Shown piece by piece: positions 23,287 to 36,635 of a DNA stretch of 64,000 nucleotides. A model generated the notes under the pieces. That model ran no database searches and was not told where the DNA came from. It saw nothing but the letters and a program-made list of their open reading frames with translations. Location: contig JBEWZL010000127.1 of assembly GCA_045837725.1 (NCBI GenBank), positions 186,001-250,000 on the forward strand. The letters are read 5' to 3'. The translations under genes were made by a program, and so were the position numbers. This DNA comes from Vermamoeba vermiformis (taxonomy: Eukaryota > Tubulinea > Echinamoebida). Within the stretch, counting starts at the first letter, position 1, and every line of letters begins with the position of its first letter.

Positions 23287-25548
23287 TTACATCGCAATGT
23301 TGGCGAAATTGATTCGCGCCAAGAATTCTTTTGCAGATTGCACGTAGATATTGTTTCCTGCATAAAGTTGAACCTTTGGATAGATAATGCTAAAAGCGAC
23401 CACTGACTCTTTAGTCCAATTGCAACCTTCGATATGAAGCTCAAATCCAGTTTTGTTCGTCAAAATATCGCGAGCGGTACGAGATCCAACCAGCTCTTGA
23501 ATATCAACCGCAAAACAAAACGACACGTCGATCGATGTCAAGCGCGGGCAACTGGATAAAAGCTCTATCACTCTGCGACTGTTCATGCCCCCATTACGAG
23601 AAATGTTCAGACGCTGAAAAAAACCAATTAGTATCTCATCTGGATCGATCGAAAGTGACCACTTGACATGTGTCAAAGAGGATCCGGCGTTTTGGTTCAT
23701 GTGCTTACCTCAAGGTTAGGCAATCTTTGGCATATTTGCACAATGTGGTGCTGATCGATTCCGCAGTTGCTCAAGTCCAGCTCTTTGATAGAAGTGGGCA
23801 ATCGCATGATCATGTTGTTGCGCGTGATCCACGGACAATTCGACACAGAGAGCTTCTCAAGGCCATATGAGAACGACAAGCAATCTAAATGAAAATAAAT
23901 ATTAATACTTGTACTTGAATAAAATGCAGCTTTTAAGAGCTGGTTTGGACTTACCTAAATATTTACAAAAGTTGCTGAAGCCCTTGCTGGCGATATTTAC
24001 AGATTTCAAATTATTTGTCGAATTGTAGTCGAATGTGGCCTCTGCTACGACTGCATCCTTCATATCAGGACCGTGAGCTGATTCGAGCACCTCCAGGTTA
24101 GGGAACACTCGAAGAATGTGATGCGGATCGACCAAAGTATTGTTGATAGTTAGTTCGCGGACGTTTGGCTGAATATTGAATTATTAGCGAATTGTTCAAA
24201 AATCTCGTAAATCTGGATCCGAATTAGTGCACATTTATTCCAAAAAAGGATAATTTTGAATAGTGAATTCGGACTAAAAATTAATTCTTTCGGGCATATC
24301 GGTAAACGTTTCTCCGATACGAAATTATAATAATAATGTATACAGCCATAAAATTAACTTACGAGATAATAGCCTTGGTTTGCCATAAATTGAAAGTCTT
24401 TTTGCACTTGCAAACCTGAAGCATCCAGCACTCGCAGTTGTTGAAGTCCATCTTGAAACAATTCAGCGAGTACTAGACGGTCTTCATTTAAGGTCCAGCA
24501 GTCAGCGATATTCAGATCTTCGAGATCTTGGCATGAATCGGTAATGTCGAGTAATTCGGCATAGGTTATGCTGGTTTGAGCCAGATTCAATTTCTTCATT
24601 TTCTTGCATTGACTAATGACTGAAAAGCCTAATAGAATAGCATCAGTATCGCGATTGAACCGGATTTCAAATTTGTTCTACGAACGATCGGATCCCAGAC
24701 TTACACTTTCTCAGTTCCTCAGCACCTTGCAATTCTAAGTGAGTCAATTGAGGGCCCATTTGAGTGATAATAGACGTAAAATCAATATTGCTTAATGACG
24801 GCATGCACAAACTCAACTTCTGGATGTGGTTGAATTTTGAGAGCTTCGCGGTCGAGGCGCAACAGACGGAATATTGAGGCATGCGAATATGGAGCGATGT
24901 CAATTTTGAAGCTAGAAAATCAGAATCGTTAGTACTGAGTTTTGGATCTGGGTCTGCCCCATGATTGTACTGCATAAAAATGCAATAGAATAGAGATAAT
25001 TCACCATAATGAAGGCGAATATAATTGTACCCGAGGCCTATAATACATCTATGAAGAAGGTACTTACATTTAGTCTCTAGGAACTGCATGACATCCGCTG
25101 AAAGAGAGGTCAACAAATCGATGGAATTCATCTCAGCATGGTCCAAAGAGCGCGGATGTTTCCTGCAATATTTGTTAGTTATGAGTGATGAAGTCGTTGA
25201 CAGCCAGTGCAAACTAGATCTTGATTTGGATCCGATCCATGTGACATAATATTATGACACATTGACATCGGCCAAAATTAGAACTGCCATTTTGCCTTGG
25301 TCACCGGACAATGTTTTTACTCGGACCGTATTAAAATTTGGAATCGTACCTGATGATTGTGTCCATAATATCGCTCGGTATCCTCTTGTTGCCGTAGATC
25401 TCGATTTGATTCGCTTGCATAATTGAAACGAATTTTGCAATATTCTCTTGCACTCCTTGTTGAATTTGACTTTGGCTTAGATACTGATATTGCGAGTAGA
25501 ATTCTGTAGGGTAATAACTATTAGTAAGATTGTCCGCCAAGATTCCAT
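23287..25548 (-). CDS. Leucine-rich-repeat protein (amn1/F-box-like LRR type)
   Basis: About eight exons, ending at 23287. Cysteine-type LRRs run through the protein (LTSLHIRMP, LTHLELQGA, LEDLNIADCWTL, IKELDLSNCGI, LTSIDVSFCF), the kind found in F-box/LRR proteins. The N-terminal exon (GNKRIPSDIMDTIIRK) resembles the first helix of a degenerate F-box. The 5' end is uncertain: an acceptor (cgtttcag) sits at 25553, an ATG at 25548 is in another frame than the long open frame (ADNLTNSYYPTEF), and the first in-frame Met comes only ~35 codons later. Likely a ubiquitin-ligase adaptor or a scaffold; function not assigned. Confidence 0.78.
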
Positions 25549-25658
25549 GTAACTGAAACGCGATCCGAATTATTTTTAAAATTAAATCGTTTAGTAATAA
25601 AGTTTAAACTAAAAGTGGGTTCTAAACGAGATCATAACCTCGCGTTAGTAAGTTCTAT

Positions 25659-28253
25659 TTAAGTCGTATTGAACGAAGAAATTTCCGTTCCAACGCGTGG
25701 ATGTTGGCGTGGATGAGGAACGGGATATTTATACTTATTTAGAAGTTGAATAATGTACTTGATCCGCTTACCTAATATTATCGATAGCAGTCTAATCCAA
25801 GTAGTTCTCTTGTTCTTTTGGTCCATCAAAAGCTTCATGATCTGCATTCCGAACTGAATACTCGGTATGAAATGAGCATGTGTTGAATAAGGAGCTTCGA
25901 CAAGCCAGTGATAATACTTCTCGGACTCTATGAACGCAATCGATTAAATTATGAAAATTAATTAACGTTACAAATGTCAAAAATAATCTGTGCGACAGTA
26001 CCACATCAATGCATCGAACGATGCGAATTGAATCGGCATATCTTTAATTCGTTAAATAATGTGTATAATTAAAGTTTGCTGTCGATAATAATTATTAAAA
26101 AGCACTCTGCGCCCGTTATTGCGAATGTACGAGTTTCAGGATAAAAGTCATCAAGTCGACAGTTAACCAATTAATTCTGTCTCAAATTATCTAATTTAAT
26201 TGCGTGCATACTTTAATGTATTTGAATATCAAATTTGGGGCAATAAGCGACGAGTTGAATAAAATGGAAATCTGTCCAAACCGTTCGATTCGCAATTGAG
26301 CATATGGATTTTGTTATTAAGTGTTGAATAGCTTACCAATAGGTGCAAGAGCCACGTCAGCAAACAAGACAAAGTCGATCCAAGAGAGTTGATGGGATTG
26401 AGTGCGCACTCGCCAATCACTTGTGTGCAAGAAGTGGTACGTCTCAGTGACCCATTTCTCGCGCCAGTCGTGCAATTGTTCAGCCGATAACCGTTCCCCT
26501 GTAATTAAGCTTCAGTACGAGGTATATTAAACATAGAATTTCAGATCCAGAATGGCGCCAAAAAACGCGTCGGCTTAGTAACAGCAAAAGACCTAGTTAT
26601 TCTTGTAGTTATGTACTTACGCATATCTTTGATGAGATTAATCATCGATCCGTTGTCTAAAATGATGTCGGACTTTGCTGCTTTGAAGATCGCTTGAATG
26701 CTCGTGTCCATCAAGGCCTGACTGATCCAAGTCTGCGATGCAGTAAAAGAGGCCAAAACTGCAAAGTACTTGATCAATTTGAACGTGCAAGGGGACTTGT
26801 ACTCTCGAATGACTTCGAGCTCCATAAAGAGGGCCGTGATCCATCTTTGCAAAACGTGATCTCGTTCATTCAGAATAGGGCTGGAAAGAGACCTTGTCAG
26901 TACGTCGTCACTAAATTTTAAAAGACCTCGCGCGAGCTTGTGAAATATTGTAAATTTATTAAATGAAATCGCATCTGGCATTCAGATCGGTTGGGTCCTG
27001 AGCGATGTCAGATGCGCTTGCGAAAAGTAAATTGCTGAAAATAACCTCAAAATGACGTATTTCTTAAAAAGCATATTTAGGATTCAAACAGGAGGTATCC
27101 AAATTGATGATTTGTGATGTCAGAGCTGTTACGGATGATTCCTTATCGATAAGCGGAACAATTGTGTCACCAATTTACTTAATTTTAAAATAATTTTGCA
27201 TACGCGTGTGGCTGGAGATCTTCGCGTGATTAATTGTCCCCACTTTAGGGTCATAATAAGGGTATTTTTTGACGGTATCAAAAGAAATTTTTGAAGGGCT
27301 TACCTTTTTAGTGCATCTGAAATGATCTCCGACAGATGATCGACAGCATAGACGTCTTGAAGGGTCGCAAACGCATCTACTAAAGCATGGATGTTTACGA
27401 GTATCCACTGTCTGAAGTTTGTGTCCTCTGCAATAAGATCTCGTCAGAAAATAGTCGTATCAAATCGCAGTTAAATTTCCGTGTACCTCTGTTGTAGAAC
27501 AGAACCTCCACAAACTGAGGATCGATTTTGCCTTGACATCTCGCGAGCTCGTCAGCGATGTTGACTGTTTGCGGTTGAGGATAATGTAGCGAATCCGCGC
27601 TGTGATCTGAGGGAGCAAAACTTGATTCTTCGTGCTCAGATTCAGGTTCTGTCTCCCATTCCAAGTGGTAAATCTCCGAAGTATCAGCTTGCACGACGTC
27701 TATAGTTTGTTCTGTATTTTCATGAGAAGTTAGATGGTTTTTTCAGAGTTTGTCTGTTGCTTACCTGCTAAGGACTCAACGGGCTCTTTATCTTTTAACG
27801 TACGGCCGTTATGCTTGAGAACATGTCCATCAAGTGTTAGACCTAAAGGAAAAGGTAAATATGCGATCGCATCCACGATGATAAGCATTGCAACTATTTT
27901 TATGATGGACGTCTATGGATACTGAAAAGCGGAATATGTGTTGAATCGGATATAATTACCTGTTCTATATTGCAGAGCATGTTTTAAGTCCTTCACAGAG
28001 CTTGATCTTGTCAGATTAACGGCGACTCGAGGAAAAGGGCCAACATTGAAATAAATAGAAATCAACTAAATCAAGAAATACATTAATGATCGGCCAAGAT
28101 TATATGTAATTAATTCTTGGATATTATCAAAAGGGTTGATTTAATAATTTCGCGACCAAATTCTTCTTCACTTACGAGATCAGGATTGACTTTCAATCGC
28201 TTGTAAGACTCGAACTGCTCGGGGACAGAACTCGTGTCTAATTGTCTCTTCAT
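25659..28253 (-). CDS. Protein with N-terminal ubiquitin-like domain and helical C-terminus
   Basis: About nine exons from 28253 (MKRQLDTSSVPEQFESYKRL). Residues ~27-90 read as a ubiquitin-like fold: LISIYFNVGPFPRVAVNLTR, SSSVKDLKHALQYRTGL, LKHNGRTLKDKEPVESL, the usual order strand, strand, helix, then Gly-Arg-x-Leu-x-Asp. An acidic linker follows, then a mostly helical region (QRWITALFMELEVIREYK, LHDWREKWVTETYHF, WLVEAPYSTHAHFIP). One intron near 26913-27300 is unusually long (~390 bp); the acceptor tttaaaatttag keeps the frame. The last exon ends SSFNTT. No partner family recognised; a shuttle or proteasome-linked role is only a guess. Confidence 0.7.
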
Positions 28254-29363
28254 GGTATGAGTATTCGTTAATGCTGCAGATTAATAGGACCTGGTGCCCA
28301 GTCTATAAACAAATCTGCTTCGGTCGTTGTGTTCCCAATTTAACCTCGCAAACGAATGGCTTCATTTGCCGCAATGTATTTATGTCTTCGGATGTGCTCC
28401 TGTCCTTGTTGTTTGAAAATTTGTGCTGTTGAAGGAAAAAATCATTGAGCTGTGAATCGTCAGAAACCCAGCAGAAATTTCAAAACCGCATCCGTGAACA
28501 CCCGACGCGCAATTTGCCGCGAGCTCCCGAGAAATGTGTTCCAGCGTCAACCTATGTTCGTCATGTCGGGCATTGTATCCGCATGTCACCGCGTCATCGC
28601 ACCAATTTATGTTGGAGGATCCCGTAAAGAGAGACAACCGATCCAGTATTGGGACAATTTTCTAGCAAAGCAGCTACCACCTAATGTAATATGGGTTACG
28701 AGGACGTCCAATGCATTGATATTATGATTTTTACCAAATGAGGCAAAAGGCATCCGGGATCACAAACCTATGACTTCTGCTGTTTGAAGCTGTAGAACTT
28801 TTTGCTTGCAAGTTCTAAACACTGTGCACAAAAAGTTCCGGTTTCATGATAAAAACAGTGAAATCAACTTTCTACAAGTTTAGTTTCACGGGCACGTCCG
28901 GACGCATGCGTGAAGCAAACTTAGAACAACAAAAGGAAAATTGGTAAAAATAGAGGGAAATATTTATAAAAAATAGCTTTGCTAACCGGCGTTCGGCCAA
29001 CACCGCATCTGAAGCTTACGTAAATTAAATTTAGATTTGACTAAATATTATTCTTCCTTCGGCACGTGCCGACGTCATTCATATTAAATGTAATTTTAAA
29101 TTTTAAGAACACTGGTCGGTTGGTAAAGAAACGTGTTGTTGATCTTACTTACAGCATCAACGCCGAGGCAAGTCGCGATTATTTTTGAACACGCATTAAT
29201 CCTCTGCCAATAATTGGTTCCTCGCTACATAATCAGTTTCTATTGTTGTCGATCTCCACACAATTAAATGTTGTCTGTTGGCTGCAAGTAATTTACATGA
29301 TTATGAGGCCGATTACTAGTAATTGGCTTTACACTGTACAAGTAACATTGCTTTCTACATTAA
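28254..29363. other. 1.1 kb spacer with one weak candidate ORF
   Basis: Between the UBL gene start and the 3' end of the U-box gene. The one coding-like stretch is on the plus strand at about 28476-28727 (RRAICRELPRNVFQRQ, PIYVGGSRKERQPIQYWD), which lacks a good start codon and may be the second exon of a small gene. The rest is AT-rich with no feature seen. Confidence 0.4.
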
Positions 29364-30505
29364 TCAATGATTATTATTGTTGTTTTTGCTGGCTGATTCC
29401 TCCAAGTAGGTAGTAATCATTTTCTTCAACGCGTAGTTGGGTATCACTTCTTTGCTTTGCAATCGCGCGCCAGTCATCGGCGAGGTATTGTGAGTCTTCA
29501 GCCACTCTTCTATCGCACTTCTTTCGTACGTGTGTCCATCTTTGAGAATTACTGGATCCTTCATGATATCACAAAGTATAGGGCACAAGTACTCCTCGGG
29601 ATACTTTTCTAACGCCCTCTGCAACCTTTCTTCGAGTTCTTTATTCTTCCTCTTTAATTCTTCGAGCTCTTCGGGCTAAAAGAACGATAGTTTAGTTTGC
29701 GCAAGTGTCACGGTGAGATCACGAGTTGAAGGCACTTACGCTGTATTCGCTGCCGCTCATACTGTTATGATTGACGTTATTATTATTAGAGGCCACACTA
29801 GCATCTAGTTTCTGAGACTGGTGTCCCTTATAAACATCTATCAAGTTAATTAGAGCAGTTACAAGGTGTGTGTCAACGATATTCTTTTTAATCGCCTACC
29901 TAATTCTTTTAACTTTAATAATGCGTCCTCGAGTGAAATTTTAGTGCCAGTTATATTTTTGATGACTTGATTGCGGAATATTTCAAAGTCTTTGAGCATT
30001 TGATCGTTTTTGAAGCCTTGAGGCACGCGAGCAACGCAAACGTCCCAATCTTTCATTTTAAAAATTATTCGATGGTCGAAGTTCTTGCGGCCGTGCATTG
30101 CGTTATTAAATAAGGAAAAGGGTCTAAAACCGCTCGTTTGAGGAACGAATTTGCCCAGCACTTCTTTGCCATCTACTACAAGCAAGCATGGAATTGGTTC
30201 GACATCTTTAATATCCTTCCAACTAGTACCTCTGCATAAGAATTATAAGATTATATCATAAATAATTCGCACGTTTTTGCAATTTAACCAACGTGAAATT
30301 GAAATTAATTAGTCTTCACTGCTTTCCGCCGCTCTTTTAATAGAATATTCATTTGATTATTTTTATGCCTTTAAAAAAAATATTATCTTGCTTACTTGAC
30401 CAAAGTGAAGGCTTTGTGTGGATCGCACCAAGGGTCGGGTAGCTCAAGAGTGTTCAGAATACCGTCGTCTTTACGCTTTTCAATTGTCTTTGCGTTCTTC
30501 TCCAT
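29364..30505 (-). CDS. U-box domain protein (E3 ubiquitin ligase type)
   Basis: Four exons (30505-30396, 30231-29900, 29837-29740, 29675-29364), 283 residues. The C-terminal ~75 residues are a canonical U-box: EEYLCPILCDIMKDPVILKD, GHTYERSAIEEWL, SPMTGARL, LIPNYALK-type end (VIPNYALKKMI). It is preceded by a coiled coil (ELEELKRKNKELEERLQRAL). The N-terminal ~160 residues are a separate folded part (WKDIKDVEPIPCLLVVDGKE) of unknown type, linked by an Asn-rich spacer, and the protein ends in poly-Asn. A U-box at the very C-terminus after a coiled coil suggests dimerisation. Substrate unknown. Confidence 0.9.
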
Positions 30506-30899
30506 GTATATTGTGTCGTTATGCTAGTTTATGAACGAAAGAATTCACCCGCGCAAGCGAGAAAAACGCAGATCCTCCGAAAGATTTCTGCGGAGGACTA
30601 AAAGTATGTGTTCGAAGTTTGTAGTATTAGATTATCGTTGTTACGTCATTCATACAGCAATAGAACTATATTAGGTAATCTATCACGAGCAGATGATCAA
30701 AAAATAGCAAAAGAAGGCTGAATCGGACACGCAGATTTGGATTTTGTTTCAAAATTACTTGACAGAGGAGAATAATATTTATATAACGGCTACAATATTT
30801 GCAAATAAGATTTTATCACCAGAAAACGATGAATAATCACTCTAAGATGTATAATAATTTGAATCTCCATAATAATATTTATTTTTTAGAACAGATAGA
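30506..30899. other. Divergent promoter spacer
   Basis: About 390 bp between the start codons of the U-box gene (-) and CCT gamma (+); expected to carry both promoters. No other feature seen. Confidence 0.5.
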
Positions 30900-33743
30900 A
30901 TGGCCACACCAGTGCTTGTTTTGAGTAAGTAGATTTAATATATTGTGGATATTATTTAAACTTCGGATATACATTTATTAGAGATACAAAAAATTGTTCA
31001 GATCGCATCTTGCTAAAAGATGCCCTTTAGAGTTGCATTGTTTGCTCTTTTTAATCTCATTATCGACAACAACAGCTTATTTATTGCCATTTACTTCCCC
31101 CAACACGCGTTTCATGCTCTTACTAATTTTCTCTTCCAGATGCTGGAACTAGACGCGAGTCTGGTCGCAAGGCTCAATTTGGTAACATCGCCGCCGCTAA
31201 GGTAAATTTAAAATGCAAAAATTAATACAACAACCATAAGGCATTACCAAAAATACACCCACGATCGCATCTCGCCAGTTATGGTGCCTAGTACTAATTT
31301 GCTCTACAGACCGTTGCCGATATTATCAGAACCGCCTTGGGTCCCAAGTCAATGCTTAAGATGATTTTGTCAGCCTCTGGTAAGTTGAAAAGTCAACGAA
31401 CGGTCGAGTCTCCCTAGAATGCCTCTGCTAAGACTCCCAACAACATTTAACTGCATTGTTGCGCTATTTAATTGCATGAGACTAACAAAATATTATTAGG
31501 CTCAATCGTCTTGACGAATGACGGAAACGCGATCTTGCGTGAGATTGAAGTCAGCCACCCTGCTGCTAAGAGCATGTTGGAGCTTTCTCGTGCCCAAGAC
31601 GAAGAAGTTGGCGACGGTACCACCACTGTTATTATTTTGGGTATGTACAAACAGGTGGATCTTTAGAACCGCCTCGCAAGTACGCGAAGGTCGATAATTT
31701 AGGCAACCACACTTTTACCGTCAAATACCTATGATAGCGATACTAAAACGTTATTTGTAGCCGGAGAAATGTTGGCCGCTGCTGAGCCCTGGTTGGAACG
31801 CAACACTCACCCTCGTGTCATCATCAACGGTTACACTCGCGCTTTGGATGATGCTTTGAAGCACCTCGAGGCTATTGCTGTCACCGTCGATGCTAGCGAC
31901 AAGCAAGAAATGATGAACGTTATTCAGAGCTGCTTGGGCACCAAGTGGGTGGCTCGCTATATGGATCAAATGGTCCGCATTGCCTACGACTCAGTTCGCT
32001 ATGTTTGCGTCGACAGCGCTGACAAGCGTCGCGAGATTGATATCAAGCGTTATGTCCGCGTCGAGAAGATCCCTGGTGGTGAAATTGAGGACTCTCACGT
32101 CTTCCCTGGTGTCATTTTGAACAAGGATGTCATCGATGCTAACATGCGCAGAAAGATTGAAAACCCTCGTGTCATTTTGTTGGACGGAACTTTGGAGTAC
32201 AAAAAGGTACGTGAGATTTATCATCACAACATTTAATATGCAATAAGCATTATCCATTGTTAACGGAAGTGACTTTTTTCCTTGTCGTTGGTGAGCACAT
32301 CTAACGAACTTTTTCTTGCAGAGCGAAAGTCAAACTACAGTTGAGGCCATGACCCCCGAACAATACCAACAAGTTTTATTAGAAGAAGAGCTTTTCATTA
32401 AGCGCCAATGCGACGAAATTTTGAAACACAAGCCCGATCTTGTCGTCTGCGAGAAGGGTATTTCAGATCTTGCTCAACACTACTTCAAGGTCAACGGGGT
32501 TACTGCTTTGAGAAGATTGAAGCGAACTGAAAATAACAGAATTGCCCGCACTGTTGGTGCTACTATTGTTCAACGACCGGAAGAGATCAAGGAGTCAGAT
32601 GTCGGCAAGGACTGCTCTTTGTTCGAAATTAGAAAGATTGGTGACGAGTAAGTACCCTATCTATGTATTTTGGTTGGTATAATTCGTTATGAGCACCTAT
32701 TCTGAACCATAATGAAATCCGACCAGATCGTCGCGATCTCTTATTTGGCTAAATTGTTTTAATGCGACTTCGTAATGCTTACGTCGTTGAATGATGAGAC
32801 AATCAATTATCTACTTTCGTTCTACTGAACCTATGTGAAGAACTTTAGATTCTGATCCAACGACAAATTTTCTCTCTCGATCTTTTGCTTCATTTCTTTT
32901 TTTATGCACCCTTCTTGCTAACCATACTATCCTCGCATAGGTTCTTCGCTTTTATTCAAGGAAAGAACCCCAAGGCTTGCACTATCATTTTGCGTGGTGC
33001 ATCCAAGGACGTGTTGAACGAAGTCGAGCGAAACCTTCAAGACGCTATGGCTGTTGCCCGTAACGTTATGTTGGACCCCAGATTGGTTCCTGGTGGTGGT
33101 GAGTGCTCTTTACAATAGTAAATAGAGTCGTGCTACTGCGCGCTTCAGCTGATTATCAAACCGCATCCGTTTTCTTCGCGAACCCTTGTTAACGAGGACT
33201 GTAACAATAGGTGCTAGCGAGATGTCTTGCGCCGTATACTTGGCCGAGAAGTCAAAGACCATCGCTGGTGTTGAGCAATGGCCCTACCACGCTGCCGGTT
33301 TGGCTTTGGAAGTCATCCCGCGCACTTTGATTCAAAACTGCGGTGCTGACGCTGTTCGTGTTCTCACTCAATTGAGAGTAAGTAGAGCTAATGAGATACG
33401 ATATATCTACTGCGAATACTGCTGAGGGAACATTCGTTATCTTCGTGCAGATCTTACAACTGAACTGATCGAATCTACTTAGGCTAAACACGCTGGAGGT
33501 CAAAACTCTTCTTGGGGTGTTGACGGCAACAGCGGTCAATTGGTCGACATGAAGTCACCTTCGCCTGCCTTCCCTCACGTCTGGGAACCTTTCAGCGTTA
33601 AGGCTCAAACCATCAAGACCGCCATCGAAGCTGCGTGCATGTTGTTGAAGGTTGATGATATCGTTAGTGGTATGTCGGGCAAGAAGCGAGACGGTGGTAT
33701 TCAAGAAGAGAAGATGGATCCCGCTGACATGGCAATGGAATAA
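30900..33743 (+). CDS. CCT3: T-complex protein 1 subunit gamma (CCT3)
   Basis: Nine exons (30900-30924, 31140-31201, 31310-31379, 31500-31640, 31761-32206, 32322-32647, 32941-33098, 33211-33377, 33483-33743), 551 residues, normal length for CCT gamma. Group II chaperonin signatures are present: RTALGPKSMLKMIL, ILREIEVSHPAAK, the ATPase motif GDGTTT, and VPGGGASEM. The start MATPVLVLNAGTRRESG and the RRLKRTENNRIARTVGA apical segment are typical of the gamma subunit. It folds actin, tubulin and other cytosolic proteins as one of eight subunits of the double-ring CCT complex. The unusually C- and G-rich codon use compared with neighbours (GTC, CTC, GGC) suits high expression. Confidence 0.96.
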
Positions 33744-35738
33744 GCTCTCGAAATAACAATATTTAAACCAACAAGTTCGTACGTGAGTCTCAATACTCAA
33801 TTCTCTTTGTAATAAAAGAGAATATTGTATAATCAACCCACAGAGTGTTCTTTAGATTCTTAATGCCGTTGTCATCTCTCTGCACACGAAGAGACTTTGC
33901 GCGCGCAAATTGCAACGGTCACTTTAACTTTTTTGTCTGGCTGGGTAGTTTAGTCATTTATTGCGCCACTACGCTATACCATTAAATTAATTAGTAAAAA
34001 TAATGCAATTTCCATCGCATTCAACCTCCTGTGCCAGTGCATAAAGCAGAGATTCAATTCCACCATCAACCGTCGGATTTGGCAAGTATCTGGTCTCCAT
34101 ACTAAACGTTAATAATCGTTATAAATGCAGTGCTTATTTATCAGCAGTTAAACGTTCTTTGGATGTCAATCCGCATCCCATCTTGCCTTCAAATAATCTA
34201 AACACGAGATTATCTCCAAATGCGCATTAATTAATGGTATTAATTCTTAGGTAAACAGCTGTGGACAAGGAGACTTCCCACGGGTTGGGTTGGCGTTTCA
34301 GATTCGAAGTTCATTTCAGCTCGAGCTGCAGTAAGTGTCTATTTTTCTTTAAATCTCGATCGGTCTCGTGCCCACGAGGCAGCACGCTTATACCAGGGAC
34401 AGAATTAGCAACAAAATATTAAATGGAGTTTAAAATTAGCAAGCGCTTTTATCCCGCACGCGCTTTGAATAGGAGCTAATTAGAGAGCACCATTCCCGAT
34501 AGTTTCATATTCAGTTCTGAAACTTGCCATTGACATATGCGACATTTCCTACCCTAATTGCCACTCTAACCTTAAAAAGATCTTGATCGATATACAATTT
34601 GTTTTGTTGGGTAGCGGCACAAATTCGCTTACATACCTTAAAGCTCGATCACTACAGGTTAGGCATATACTTTGTTATCGCCCATCCTGCGAATCCGCGG
34701 TTGAAACGTTACTCCGCTTTGTTTGCTTGCAAAATATACGATCGCTTTACCAAAAGATGTTGTACAAGATCGAGGTGTAGATATCCTGAAGATTCTCGCG
34801 CCAATGTTATAGAGATTTGGTCTAATCAAAAAACGTCAATCGTGGAAACATCTTAAAATATAACTTATCACAAAATTAGACCTACACAATTCAAATAAGA
34901 TTCAATAAGATTATACTTATTTGGAATATTGTAAACGATCAAAAGTGTCAGTGAGCTATTTTTGTTTTAACGGCGGAAAAGAAGGATATTTTTAGTGTAC
35001 CTGAAACTCGCGCAAAGCTTGGCTCCAGGGAAAGCTGAAACGTTAATCCATATTGCCGATAGGTCATATGAACCATCTGTTAGCGCTCACAATGCTCAAG
35101 TTTAAGCGTAGAGCTACGGGTCGCTTTAGCCGCAGTTTGAACCTTGTTTCATGAACGTTCATCGGAACAATTTACGATGTATTTTGTATCTGGCGAGTCA
35201 AGTGCTGGCATAGTATACGTGCACAAGTGACTGTAGCATTGCTGACGCTCGTTTCACTGTAGAGGAAAGTGTACCGACAGGTAGAAACATTTGTTGACGG
35301 AAAAATAGTGCCCCATGTTCTGGTGTTGCAATTAAATTTACGTTTTTTGATGCAAAATAGCGATTGTTTGATACAGACCATCTTTCAACGAGTTCTATTT
35401 TTGGTAGTTTTGGGATGAGGTAACGAAAGACTTCTCGTGTTCGCTCCAAACGCACCAATTACTTTATATTCACTGTTAATCAAATAGGGTAAATTGATAG
35501 CACCTTAGGGTTGCTATCGCTCCTTTTGGGTACGCGCAAGTTTTTTCGGTTGGCATTAACTTTCGCTACTTCGCGCTAGGAACGATCGAGGAATTAGCGT
35601 TTAACGTCTTTTATTGTTTATATAATACACTAATCTACATTTCTTATATACACCTATAATTATTAACATTGCACTATAGCACATCAGCTTAAGGAAGCTT
35701 CTATTTTACATGGAAGGCGAATTCTATCACCTTTCGCC
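33744..35738. other. 2 kb gene-poor region
   Basis: After the CCT3 stop there is an AATAAA-like signal (tttgtaataaaagag, ~33808), then about 1.9 kb with no recognisable gene. A minus-strand open frame at 35198-35458 (86 codons, LVERWSVSNNRYFASKNVNL) lacks an ATG and any family match. This is one of the largest empty stretches in a dense region. Confidence 0.45.
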
Positions 35739-35999
35739 TTAGACCGGCGTGCAGTGAGCAGGGCAAATGATCATTATCGTTTGAGAGTTCTTGCGGTTGC
35801 TTTTTTGCCGACGCGTCGATCTTCGAAGATTCTGCAGATCGCTTTGGCTTGGACTTTCCTGCTTGCTGTCCAAGTAACCGAACAAATTCCTCTTTGCAGG
35901 AATGACTCTAGTGGCGTCGGAGTAGGAAGCGGTGCGCGACTTATGCGATGGTTGCTTTCTAGGAGCGTTCGGGCAAACTTTGTATTCGGATGAGTTCAT
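35739..35999 (-). CDS. Candidate 86-residue basic protein
   Basis: ATG at 35999 in a good context (aaccATGaac) opens MNSSEYKVCPNAPRKQPSHK, and the frame stays open to 35739; highly basic, Ser/Lys-rich, with RVIPAKRNLFGYLDSKQ. From about 35870 another frame is also coding-like (GKSKPKRSAESSKIDASAKK, HAGLRRKVIEFAFHVK) and stops at 35701, so the true C-terminus is open. Low-complexity nuclear-type protein; no family recognised. Confidence 0.4.
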   Translation of the reverse strand: MNSSEYKVCPNAPRKQPSHKSRTASYSDATRVIPAKRNLFGYLDSKQESPSQSDLQNLRRSTRRQKSNRKNSQTIMIICPAHCTPV

Positions 36000-36635
36000 G
36001 GTTGGGGTTGAAATGGCTTGCTGAACGAAGGGGCGCTAGGATATTTACAAGTGACGAGTTGTGGTCCACGTCTTTGGGTCAATTTGGTTTTGACAGATAA
36101 ATTTTTCGCGAGGGTTTTGTTCGTCGCGATATTCCTCCGACGTAAATTTCAGTCAGTTACTTACGGATACACGCTATCATATTAAGAAGGTGAAAACTAG
36201 GCATTGTATTTTTCCTTTTCGCCTCATTTGGCAGCAAAGATAACGTACATCGCTCGAGTTGGAGTAATTTTCTGAACTGAAACTGGATACGAGTAAGTTG
36301 ACCCGCGATTGAATGGAATATTGAGCGTTGAGGGTTATACTCAGCTAATGTGCTGCTCTGCGTATCTATTCGGTAAACATTGCATTCTCATATGAAGATT
36401 TTGATTTAAATTATACATTTTCAGTTTTTTGGCGCCAAATTGTATCTTTCTTCTTCGAGATTTCCTAAATCGTGCGAATTTCTAGCATCGCACGCTTCCC
36501 AACGCCGTCTCGCTACGTATAGCTATACATGGTAATTATTGTCACTGCGCATTATGCTCATTTTCAAAACCAAACCTCAACTGAGCCACATCTACCAACC
36601 TGGCCACCTCAATATTCCGTCAACTGCATTCAGCG
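36000..36635. other. Divergent spacer
   Basis: About 640 bp between the candidate basic protein (-) and UV endonuclease (+). AT-rich, with no other gene. An ATG at 36554 is out of frame with the endonuclease. Confidence 0.4.

Noticed and set aside
25659-25848. Separate short gene at the 3' end of the UBL gene
   Set aside because: It is the natural last exon of the UBL gene, joined in frame at 25930.
26913-27040. Frame change in the UBL gene between LNARCDF and ISFNKFTIF
   Set aside because: A longer intron with acceptor tttaaaatttag restores the frame without any displacement.
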